A stretch of DNA of 30,868 nucleotides from Lenisia limosa (taxonomy: Eukaryota; Breviatea): the NCBI GenBank assembly GCA_001655205.1, contig LPNZ01005009.1, positions 1 to 30,868 of the forward strand, read 5' to 3'. Below, in pieces: positions 21,413-30,868 of this stretch. The first letter of the stretch is position 1. Each line of letters opens with the position of its first letter. The notes under the pieces were generated by a model. The model did no database searches, was not told the origin of the DNA, and saw nothing but the letters and a program-made list of their open reading frames with translations. A program made the position numbers and the translations under genes.

Positions 21413-24400
21413 ATGAGGTTCTTCCTCCTCCTCATCCTCTCCGGTCTTCTTTCTTCTGTGATTGCAACGCAGTGTGGAGACCTTCTTGTTTTTGGTCTTT
21501 CCCTGAGTTTGCCGGATTCTGTTTGGAGGTTTTAATATCCCTTTGACAACTTAGATCTTGAAGAGTGGGAGTACCCAGATAGTAGCTCACAGCCTTGGGT
21601 GGATTATGTAGACTGCTGTAAATGGCATGGTGTTACTTGTGCCAGTAAGATGGGTCTAGTTATTTGGATTTAGACCTTCTTTTTTTTGACACGGACAGAT
21701 GGCGGGAATGGGAATGTGACCACGATTGACCTTGAAAATGTTGTTGGCCTCGCAGAGGTGTCATCAACAAGACCTACTTTGCACTCTCTCACCTCCCTCC
21801 AGTATGTGACTGCATCTGATCATAATAAAGAAGCTTTTTTGTATATTGAGATCAAAAGAAGTCCCTTAGCAAAACTTCAACATTACATCACCACACAGTT
21901 CGTTGACGCTTGAGAATGGCTTCCTTAAGGACATGCCCATTTTACCGGATGGTCTCAAATTTCTGAGAATGGATGGTGTTGGGTGGGCAGGGTGTATTCT
22001 TTCCTTTCTTCACGTTTTGATGCCCCATCTTCACAATGTGTTTATCTCGTGTTAATACTGTAGTCTCGACTCCATGAGCTCATTACCGAGCACGTTGACT
22101 ATTCTGGATATCTCGGGAAATGACGTGACTGAGGTGATTGGGCTGATATCTCGGGAAATGTCGAGCGTTGGATAATATGATTATTTTAAAAATGGATTAT
22201 TTGCGGGGAGTGATACGTCGAGCTTAGCTTTGGTTGTATCTATTTATCAAGGACTGGTCGTGAAATTCCGTTTTTTTGCAATAGAGGTTACGGTTTCACA
22301 ACAACATGCTCCTTAATAATGACCTGCAGCTGACATCGCTGCCTTCGACACTGATCGCGCTCAACGCCGAGTTCAACCCCCTCTCCTCCATGGTGCCCCT
22401 TAGCAGCCTGCCTAACCTTGTCAACCTCCATCTCTCACACACTCATTTGACTCAGGCGTTCATTGATGCTCGTTAGGGGGGGGGGGNNNNNNNNNNNNNN
22501 NNNNNNNNNNNNNNNNNNNNNNNNNNNNNNNNNNNNNNNNNNNNNNNNNNNNNNNNNNNNGCTTTGGGTGTCTGAGTGATGCTATTGCAAGTTAGTACCT
22601 TTCCGCGAAGCTGCTATTCCTATCATTAACTAACATTAGAAACCTTCCCTCCCAACCTCGAATCACTGGCGTTGGCCGCTTTGCAGCTGACCTCCGTGCC
22701 GACTTTACCTTCTGGTCTCTCAACAATCGACTTGAGCGACAATGACATCGACACTATCCCCAACCTTCCGAATGCTGTGTATGCCGAACAGTCTCGCATA
22801 TTTATATAATATTATATACAATAGGGTCTCATAGCAGTTCCCATTGCTGGGGAGGAATGTAGAAATAGTCACTATATTCGTATTGGGTGTAGAAATAGTC
22901 ACTAGATTTGTATTGGGTGTATTATTTTCGATGTGTTGTGTTTTCTCATGCCATTTTAGTTGACATTGTGCACTCATGGATTTAGCAACTTGTACTTAGC
23001 AGGAACATTGATCCATTCAACTGGGACGTTGGCAAACAGTTTGTGGGTATAACACAATTCAGTCCTTTTGTCTGACATGGATAATTCTTCCAACCAAATG
23101 GTAATCCTTTTGTCCCTATGTGACCACCCAGCCTTGAAACTTATCGATCTCTCCCGCACGCCCAAACTGCAGACCATCGAGCTTCCCGCCAACCTCCTCC
23201 ATCTCAAGCTCCAGGCTTCGGCCCTGAAAACCATGTCGTATCTTCCGAGCCACGTGGAGGTCATTGATATTTCGGGCACGCTTGTTACCAAAATTCCGAC
23301 TCTTCCAGACCACATCCTTGTTGGATGGGAGGGTCGTGTTGGGCTTTCAGACCATATCACTATTGGATGGGAGGGTCGTGTTGGGCATCCAGACCGCATC
23401 ATTGTTGGATGGGAGGGTCGTGTTGGGTCAGTTTTAAAAAGGCCTATGCCTCGAGACATTGATAAGTCCTGTTGTGATATTATTCATTGCGTGTGGATGG
23501 GTCAGGCAGATGGGCAGTTTCACTATCCAGACGTTCATCGCATCAAGTTGTGCACTTACGTCGTTCCCCACCCCGCCAACCACCCTGCTTCATTTGGACC
23601 TTTCCTCCAACGAATTGAAGGCCCTTCCTGACATGTCTCTTTGCAGCAATCTTTTTTACTTAAATGTAGCGGGAAACGAGGTTGGTGGGGTGGGCCATTT
23701 TAGTCTTGTTGCTTCGTCGAAGGTCTGATAATAACATCAGAATCTAACATTTTTTGCATGTTTCACCTTTTAGATTGAGAATCTCCCCACCATGCCCAAC
23801 TCACTTCGCCACCTTGACGCCCGCAGAAACTTCCTTTCGGTTCTCCCCGANNNNNNNNNNNNNNNNNNNNNNNNNNNNNNNNNNNNNNNNNNNNNNNNNN
23901 NNNNNNNNNNNNNNNNNNNNNNNNNNNNNNNNNNNNNNNNNNNNNNNNNNNNNNNNNNNNNNNNNNNNNNNCTGTGTTATATGGTTTTATCATATGTGTA
24001 CATATCATATATTATTATGCTATAATTTACCATAGCATATATAGTATTGCGATTGAGGTGAGAACCCTTTTTTATTCCACTGATACATTTATTTTCTCAC
24101 ATTATTCTCTTGACTTACCAGTACTTGAACATCGATAATAACAATTTCGAATCGCTGGGCAGTCTTCCCATTCGTCTCGAAGAACTCTACGCCTCTTCAA
24201 ATGAGTGGGTCCCCTTTGCGCTCACTGTCCCATTCTCTTTACCATTCAGATTGGATGATGCGGATTTCACTGAGCAAATCACTCTCCGTGTCGCTTATTT
24301 GGACCACAACTACCTCAACGAATTCCCCAAGTTCTCCTCTAATGTTGGTGGTGGAGGTGCTTTCTTGTTGTGTGTTTATGGCTGTCCCTCTCTCAGTACA

Positions 24401-26788
24401 AGGATCTGACCATTTTTCAGACAGTAGCAAACCCCATTAGCTAAATAGCATCCTAACCATCCTTGCCACTCACCCAGTAGTTGGAGGTCCTATCCATGCA
24501 GAATTGCTACCTCAACTCTGCTGATGACTTCACCGGAATCCCGAAAACTATCAAAACCCTCCGAATGGCACACAACACCATCCTGTCCCTCAAGGAGGTC
24601 GAGTTTCACGAAGGTTGGCATCAAGGCAGCAAAGATATTCTCTTGTTTTTTGGAATTGGTTGATTTTTGATTATCGATATTTACAATAGCAACCCCCCCC
24701 CCTCATACATTGCCAAAAACCAACCTGAGTTGTCAACTCACACGCACCCCTCATTGCATAAATCACGCACCCCAGGACTCATTGAGCTGGATATTGCCTC
24801 AAACGACATGGAGTTCATGCCACCCCGCCTGCCGACTACGCTCAAGTCTTTTGACGGCTCAAATAACGACTACAGGGGTATGTAGGCTGAAGTAATAACG
24901 ACTACAGTATGTTGGCTGAATAGTACACCCAGTTCAATTTGGGGCTGAACATATAATATAGTATATGATATATATATTATATTATACTACATGTATATAT
25001 ATACATGTAGTATATATTTTTTATATATCATATAGTACATATATATATATGATATGTATGTACATACGTAGTACCCCATACACACCAGATCCTCCTAACC
25101 ATTCCTAGGCGATCTCCCCGTGAACCTTGTCGACATTTCGATGTCCATGACCAAGTGTGATCTGTCCCATAATCACTTCGACTGGTGAGTCCTGTCTCAT
25201 AGTGGCTTCATTTTGCCCCAAATGTAACCTGAATATGAATATTATGACGTCCATCCATTACTGATGGTTTAGCCCGAGTGATATTGACTGGGCAGTGTCT
25301 GTCTGTCTCCTCTGTGAAGGTTTGTTGTCATGCCGATTCGAGACCTGCAGTTCAATGGCTTGAAGTATCCAGTCTCACTTCTTCAGGGAACACAGACCCA
25401 GCCGACCCTGTTGATCCGAATGCCAACGATCCAAAGAAACACCCAAGGTTGGCTTTCATTACAAGCATCTGGGCATCGTATCCTTACTGCTATCATACTT
25501 GATAAATCGATTGACACACGTGAATCTCTCTTCGTATCCATTCCACCCAAACATCTAAGTCATTGACATTTTAGTACTTCAACCACAGTTGAGGACACGG
25601 AGAAGGAAGACAATGTAGGGGGGGTCAACTGCATTGCCATTACACCTCTCCACCGTATAATATTACTTTTTTTTTAGTATTAATTGTGTTTTTTATTGCA
25701 TACACAAATATATATTTGCTATAATATATATTGCATATATTTTTGTGTCTTTTTCTCAAGATATTGTTTATTGACCTCAAAGGCCTTCGCCATTCGGGTG
25801 CTGATATTTGCCACAGCCGCTTCTTTGGGTATCGCACTAATCTGCGCAGTGAAGGCTAAAAAGGTCAGCTTTTCTTATCAAAGAGCAGGGAGCGAGGGCT
25901 GCGAATGAGCAAATCGGTTGTTAATATCGTAACGGAATGCAGGCAAAATCGACAGCTTTCTTTCATTTTTCTTTGTTGCCTCGTGTGTGCCACAAGGTTC
26001 TACATTACTCAATATTCGTGTTTGCCACTTATCCCCCTCTGACATTGCAGGCACCAAGCCGTCCTGCCGCCTACCAACTAATGACCGATGTCAATGAGCC
26101 GAATGACTATGTTCCGCCTACTGTCACAGTAGGGGGAAGGAATTCATGATGACAATACAATGAGGGTGAAGAATTTTTTCTTGGTTGAACTTTGGCTGGA
26201 AATGAAATTCAATTAACATTTCTTACAAACATGGTTTCTCATGGCATTGCTCCACTGTTCATTCCGATTCAGACTGCTGAACCAGTGACCATTTCCGAGC
26301 CTGCCGACTTGAGCCAGGAGGCCTATGTCCCACCATGTGAGGGACATTCCTCCCTTTTGGGCTGTTTCTCAATTTCTCATTTGGCATATCTTTGACGTTT
26401 TGCACTAAGCCCATTTTGCCACTGTTCACCCTACAGCCACGCAAGACACCACCCCAATGGAGCCCAAGGAAGAAGCCGTGGAGGACCTCATTTCCACCAG
26501 TCCGGTCCAGGAGCCGGTACTCTCTGAGCCCACTGACTCTTTGGAGGAATCGAAAAAGGTTGCTGGGTTATTTGGTGAAAGTAAACTTTTTGAACTACAG
26601 TTGAGAGGTGTTGATTTGTTTCACAGGTTCGGATTTATTCTTTCTTGGCAGCCTGGTCCTGATGAAACAGGATATTGTGTTTGTATCTTAACCTCTCTGT
26701 TCTTCGTCCCCTTATTATGCAGGCACCAAGTCGTACGTTCGAGTCGGATAGTGACGACAAGGAAAGCGATGATGATGCTGACAACTGA
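21413..26788 (+). CDS. Leucine-rich-repeat single-pass membrane protein
   Basis: Probable cell-surface recognition or adhesion protein. Exons: 21413-21494, 21555-21644, 21699-21801, 21899-21982, 22064-22133, 22285 to the gap, post-gap to 22590, 22640-22776, 22960-23038, 23132-23319, 23510-23680, 23774 to the gap, 24122-24204, 24250-24343, 24481-24613, 24776-24877, 25109-25184, 25273-25319, 25387-25447, 25575-25614, 25783-25863, 26051-26128, 26273-26336, 26437-26558, 26723-26788 (TGA). Phases join at every gap-free junction; about 785 residues are visible. Order: signal peptide (MRFFLLLLILSGLL), N-cap with paired Cys (VDYVDCCKWHGVTC, as in plant-type LRRNT), GNVTTIDL, then about 15-20 LRRs (LTILDISGND, LLHLDLSSNELKALP, YLDHNYLNEFP). 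A Cys-containing C-cap, an acidic linker (DPADPVDPNAND, TEKEDN), one TM helix (VLIFATAASLGIALICAV) and an acidic/Pro tail of about 105 aa with no kinase domain complete it. Confidence 0.9.
22487..22560. other. Sequence gap (N)
   Basis: 74 N directly preceded by a poly-G run, between LRR exons. Confidence 0.95.
22859..22918. repeat. 30-bp tandem duplication in LRR intron
   Basis: Two copies, 22859-22888 and 22889-22918, differing at two positions. Each begins gtagaaatagtcacta. It lies in the intron before exon 22960-23038. Confidence 0.85.
23306..23431 (+). repeat. 42-bp tandem repeat spanning an LRR exon/intron boundary
   Basis: Three copies begin at 23306, 23348 and 23390. The first copy contains the last 14 nt of the exon 23132-23319 and its splice donor (cctt|gttgga). 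Copies 1 and 3 keep the GT; copy 2 has lost it (actattgga). The unit is 14 codons and all copies stay open in the exon frame. Confidence 0.85.
23851..23971. other. Sequence gap (N)
   Basis: 121 N that truncate the LRR exon starting at 23774. Confidence 0.95.
24983..25014. repeat. 32-bp perfect palindrome in LRR intron
   Basis: 24983-24998 (tatactacatgtatat) is the exact reverse complement of 24999-25014. It sits inside a 110-bp AT-rich part of the intron 24878-25108. Confidence 0.85.
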
Positions 26789-26837
26789 GGGTATTTCTAT
26801 AATGTACAGGCCGGGGTTTATGCCTAGAGTTCTGGGG

Positions 26838-26843
26838 AATAAA
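26838..26843 (+). promoter_or_regulatory. Poly(A) signal AATAAA of the LRR gene
   Basis: Exact AATAAA 50 nt after the TGA at 26786-26788. Confidence 0.6.
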
Positions 26844-27057
26844 TAGCACAAGGTTTGAGAGATTTCAACGAAATACATTCCAATGGATAGACATGCTCAG
26901 AACCCATGCAGTAAAAACGTTCTTAAATTCCAAGTGCTCTACATAGCGTCTAGCAAGGAGAAGGCATTGACCACACATTCGGGTGGAGCACATGACGGGT
27001 CTAGACTCATCAGTCTCAAAGTCGATATCACTGAAGACCAATATTGGATCATTTTGA

Positions 27058-30000
27058 TTATGTAAAAGAATAAGATTTGCCTACTCCACCCACGTTGGCA
27101 TGCATAGCACAAGTCGCAGTTAAAGTAATCAGAGCTATTGCTGCGAATTTCTGCAAGTTGTTAGAGATATGAGAATTAGTTATGAAGAGATCAGCAGCCA
27201 CGAACGTTGTACAGTGGGGCCCGCAGACGACGCCCGACTGCAGAACGGCTCGGCAGGGGTCATGTCACTCTTGGACTTCGGGCTATAGCGTGACGCATGA
27301 TACAAAATGCCCTCTTTACAAGATTAACCCAGGGTAGTGCAGCTTTTTGTTCCAGTATTTGACAGTAAACACGCTTAGGTGGCTAATTACCATGACTGAA
27401 TGACCCCCCCCCCCAACCTCCAGCAANNNNNNNNNNNNNNNNNNNNNNNNNNNNNNNNNNNNNNNNNNNNNNGCAGTACTGTGTTCTGTCTAACTGGGGG
27501 AGCAACTCCGCTGTTTTTGACGACGGTGTGAACTCGATACTCGGGTCTAAAACAGGATAAACAACAGTACATCAGATGATAGCTTTGGAATGAGAAGGCG
27601 AGCAAGACGGGAGCTTGCTTGCATGTCAACCCTAAGTTCAAGGCTTACCAGAGACATGATAATGCAGAAAGAACCAAACCTACCAAGGTAGTTTATTTTC
27701 TCCGCGCATTTGAGGATTGTTGAAAGTAATGTGGGAGTGCTGTCTGCTGCCTACACCCAGTGACAATTGTTGACTTTACTCAGTAGAAAGAAAGATAGCA
27801 TAGCAGTATTGTTTTTCTAAAATATTATACCATATCATATGATATCTTTCTTAATAGATTAACCCTGTTAAAATATCACAATTGTACTCTGACTGAAAGC
27901 AATCATCCTCTTACCTCTTCCAGGAACTGTGAAACTTCCTTGTTCAAAGGATTCTGCAAAGAATGAGAGAATGGATCCGACAATACCCAATGGAGGGGCA
28001 AATGATACCATAGCTCATAGCAATGACTGTAACCATGCGCTCAGCTCACCCGCAAGTTTTTAACCTTAGGAAGAGGCCCAAGTCCTTCCAACTCGTTATA
28101 TTTCATGATCTAAACAGATCAGCAATCAAGTCAAGACCGCACGGTCATTTAAAATGATATCAAAACACGAGATGCTATCTATTCAGCTCATTTCTGGATG
28201 TTGTATTTTGCATTCAACTGCACCCGCTACTCACCTCGTTTCTCCCAATATCCCTCAAGGATGAGACAGACACATAGCCTGAATAATAAACAAAAAAGCT
28301 GGAGTTTTATCAGAGTAACAGTTCCCTTGTGACGAAAAATGAGGATCTTAAAAATGAATTTTGCCTTTCACAGTACCAAGTTGTCCAAATCACAAATCTT
28401 GACCATAATACTCAGCATCCTTATTCCCTACGCTCATACCTGGAAACTCTCGGGCGCCACACTCGGCATGTTGGCGGACGTTGTGACCAGACCCCTAAAT
28501 GAGACAATTAAAAATGGGCAGCTGATTTCTCTCACCCTCCCAAAAATATCCCAGCTAGAGTACAAACCTGGGTGAATTCGCAGACGGCGTTGGTTGCCCA
28601 GTCCTCACGGCACCCGGATAAAAGAACCACTACGCCACCGTTAAACGCCGCCTCCGGACCAAAATGGGCCGGGCATGACTCAAGAGCGTTCCGGGGTACT
28701 TCGGGGTGCCATTTCGCCCATGTGAACTGAACGGCTGGAGAATCAAGATACTCTTTGAAATGCAACAAATGACAGGAATGCTCACAGAACACTACAAGAA
28801 CCAGGTGTTATGGATAACATGTTCCGGCCAAAACCGAAAATGCACATGGCAAGAAGATATGCAGTGTGATGGCCGTAGTATTTGTCATCAGCGGCCTAAC
28901 CCTAACAGAAGCCTGGACAAAATATTCCCTAACCACACCTCGTGCCACAGCCCGTCTTTCCATAACTTCATAGCACAGTGCCAAGGGCTGTGTGAAACGC
29001 TTCAATACTGCAGAGGAAAAATCGACCATGATGGGATAACCCGCGTCCGATTCCAGGAAGGGAGGGAAGACAGGGCACTCAGGCGTGAAATCGAGGTGTC
29101 TCAAGCCTGACCCTATCGGAACTGTGAAGAATGGGATGCCCAAGTCCTCGCAAGCCTTGGTAAAGAAGGGCCCCAATTGTCCCTTTAAGGTCAGTGGTTC
29201 ATATCATGTCTAAAACAATACCGGTACAATCAATTAGGTAGGTAAACTAGAAAGGACATATGGCTACCATTATAAAGCATTCGAACCCCTTTTTGCCCCA
29301 ACTCTTTGGTCCAGAGGCCGACAACAATCATCATCCACCCAGAAGGCCACGGTCTTGACTATGGGGTGCGGCTTCCTTCGGGTGTTCAAGAGGCATCTGG
29401 AGGGTTATATTCGAGACTTTGGAAGACAAAGCTTCTCGTTAGTTTGTATAAGATAGTGAACAGCGAATTCATGCTCAAATTCCTTCCGCAAAATATCCTC
29501 TGAGCCCCCCCCCCCCCACAAAGACTCCGCTGTTGGCTCCAGCTTGACTAGGCTGACAGAGCCCGGCAGAAGACACTTGCATCTATTCAGGACCTGCAGA
29601 CGTCATTTTATCCGGACTTTGGGGATATTATATCATATATTTACATGCTACACATTCATCACGTACATACCGGAATAATACTTCAGGTATAACTTTGAAA
29701 CATTAATGAGAGTGTTTAAATAAAATTGCCTCTCAGACTGCAGAACTCATAAAGAGGACATTTACCCCTCAGGAATGCTGTTGAAGAGAGAAGGAGAATT
29801 ACATTATGATTCTCATCTGTTGACTGATAACCCCGACCGCATCACTATCACCACCGTAATTACTGCCAATAGCCCTTGGCCCACTTTTCTTCCCTTTGAC
29901 TCAACTGAAGCGATAAGGCAGTCTCTGGAGAAAGTAAAATGGAGCAAATCGCAACAGGAAGCAATATTTCTCCCTTCACTCTATTTTTTTTTTGAAATAT

Positions 30001-30388
30001 AATTGTTTGTTCAGAAATGGTGACAATTTACAGTAATTCTTTCCTTCATCTTTGCTCACTAAATATCAACAGAAAGCTATGGAGAGAACCAAAAAATGTC
30101 AAAAACAAGTAAACAATACAGATCTGTATTTATCACCACACTAAGAAAGACTGATAAGCGTGGAGGAATCATCCGGGCCACTCACCTGCAGTACCACGCG
30201 TCAGCATAGAAGTGCACTGCCTCTCTGTCACATTTCTTACTGATACACGAGCGCATTGAGCCCACTGCCAAAGTCAAATGCTGCATTCAAAATGTTCTTT
30301 GCTAATATATGCTCTTTTGGTGTGATTAAAAAGGACAAACTTGGGTTCATGAGAATGAGCGGATAGAAGTGGCAGAGTGTGAGATTTG
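27058..30388 (-). CDS. Multi-exon protein with Cys-containing regions, unidentified (partial)
   Basis: Exons from the 5' side: 30241-30388 (enters a gap), 30186-30224, about 29838-29924, 29303-29396, 28967-29182, 28568-28750, 28440-28494, 28235-28278, 28050-28109, 27915-27953, 27684-27750, 27473-27546 (enters a gap), 27058-27150 (TAA). The six junctions from 29182 to 27546 join in phase. Readable segments: ILNAAFDFGSGLNALVY, TVAFWVDDDCCRPLDQR, KACEDLGIPFFTVPIGSG, YPIMVDFSSAVLKRF, NGGVVVLLSGCREDW, GHNVRQHAECGAREF, YVSVSSLRDIGRNE, KYNELEGLGPLPKVKNL. The visible C-terminus has a hydrophobic stretch (FAAIALITLTATCAMHA). Several Cys in the middle could mean a lumenal or secreted domain, but no signal peptide is visible because the start is missing. 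No family recognised. Joins around 29303-29924 and at the very short intron 30225-30240 are uncertain. Confidence 0.6.
27427..27472. other. Sequence gap (N)
   Basis: 46 N, about 15 nt right of a poly-C run, within the unidentified minus-strand gene. Confidence 0.95.
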
Positions 30389-30525
30389 NNNNNNNNNNNN
30401 NNNNNNNNNNNNNNNNNNNNNNNNNNNNNNNNNNNNNNNNNNNNNNNNNNNNNNNNNNNNNNNNNNNNNNNNNNNNNNNNNNNNNNNNNNNNNNNNNNNN
30501 NNNNNNNNNNNNNNNNNNNNNNNNN
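30389..30525. other. Sequence gap (N)
   Basis: 137 N. It truncates the most 5' visible exon of the minus-strand gene. Confidence 0.95.
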
Positions 30526-30646
30526 CATTTAGATAACAAGCAGAAACCCACTACACGGGGAAATGTGAAAAACCAAAGACTACTAAAGCCTTCCTTCACC
30601 TCCTTCCGCTAGTTAAAAATACAATTATCTATAAACGCCATTCTGG

Positions 30647-30865
30647 ATGACAAAGACATGGAATTGCGACTACCTCGACCAACCTTCCAATACTGACGAC
30701 AACTTTCTTACACTCACACACAAGCAGGCTTTCTCTTGGCTTTCTGATTTTTCTAATAATAAACTGTTGAACTCTTTTTCGCTATCTCAGGTCAATCGTC
30801 AATCTCAGGGTTTTGTCTCTGGAATATTTCAGGATAATTTTCGCAATATTTTCTCGATTTTTTAA
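30647..30865 (+). CDS. Possible hypothetical protein or first exon
   Basis: A 72-codon frame from ATG to TAA at the window edge, beginning MTKTWNCDYLDQPSN and rich in Asn, Ser and Phe (SWLSDFSNNKLLNSF). It overlaps no exon of the minus-strand gene. Composition looks more protein-like than the other short frames around it, but there is no homology, no upstream element and no downstream sequence to test it. It could be part of a longer gene to the right. Confidence 0.3.
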   Translation: MTKTWNCDYLDQPSNTDDNFLTLTHKQAFSWLSDFSNNKLLNSFSLSQVNRQSQGFVSGIFQDNFRNIFSIF

Positions 30866-30868
30866 GAA

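Noticed and set aside
28568-28750. Resemblance of an exon of the 27-30 kb minus-strand gene to the CYFIP/Sra-1 C-terminus.
   Set aside because: The preceding exons show no CYFIP sequence and the following ones do not fit its end. Treated as chance.
28706-29110. 134-codon plus-strand frame at 28706-29110.
   Set aside because: It overlaps in antisense two phase-consistent exons of the minus-strand gene (28568-28750 and 28967-29182).
30241-30290. NPxxY-like motif of a seven-transmembrane receptor (GSGLNALVY).
   Set aside because: The upstream exon is not hydrophobic enough for helices and the downstream residues do not fit a receptor tail.
1-30868. tRNA, rRNA, CRISPR arrays, bacterial operons, insertion sequences.
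   Set aside because: None seen. The pervasive GT..AG introns show this is eukaryotic nuclear sequence, and no cloverleaf or regularly spaced repeat array was found.

Overview
This window is nuclear DNA from an intron-dense microbial eukaryote. Almost every recognisable gene is cut into exons of roughly 30-300 nt by short GT..AG introns (about 37-150 nt, a few candidates shorter). There are no ribosome binding sites, operons, tRNAs, rRNAs or CRISPR arrays. The standard code fits the best genes: about 27 Gln codons checked in three of them are all CAA/CAG. I cannot name the species; a free-living heterotrophic protist is my best guess. Nine N gaps interrupt the sequence, and several directly follow a poly-G or poly-C run.

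Layout. 1-504 (+): last three exons of a Q/P-rich protein. 1396-3074 (+): a decayed, apparently intronless coding relic ending just before an A15 tract. 3141-3632 (-): the C-terminal two exons of a profilin. 4873-16623 (-): a very large gene, about 46 exons and roughly 1,600 codons, that I could not identify. 16792-17743 (-): a 156-aa protein of unknown function. 18012-19503 (-): a 175-aa protein of unknown function, head-to-head with SRP19. 19839-21035 (+): SRP19, the signal recognition particle 19-kDa subunit (128 aa, six exons). 21413-26788 (+): a single-pass leucine-rich-repeat surface protein of about 785 visible residues in some 25 exons. 27058-30388 and beyond (-): a cysteine-containing protein of unknown function. 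30647-30865 (+): a possible additional ORF.

Exons were assigned by hand from splice-site pairs, reading-phase continuity and protein-like translation. Where phases did not join, this is stated. SRP19, the LRR protein and the 175-aa gene have complete, phase-consistent models apart from N gaps. The large minus-strand gene has a few unresolved junctions.

The genes do not form an obvious pathway. SRP19 acts in secretory targeting, the LRR protein is a client of that pathway (signal peptide plus membrane anchor), and profilin is an actin regulator. The most unusual observations are tandem duplication of a splice-donor region inside the LRR gene, a probable retroposed relic abutting the profilin 3' end, two in-frame TAG triplets in one block of the large gene, candidate introns of 16 and 23 nt, and a dispersed ATCATATGAT palindrome in non-coding DNA.
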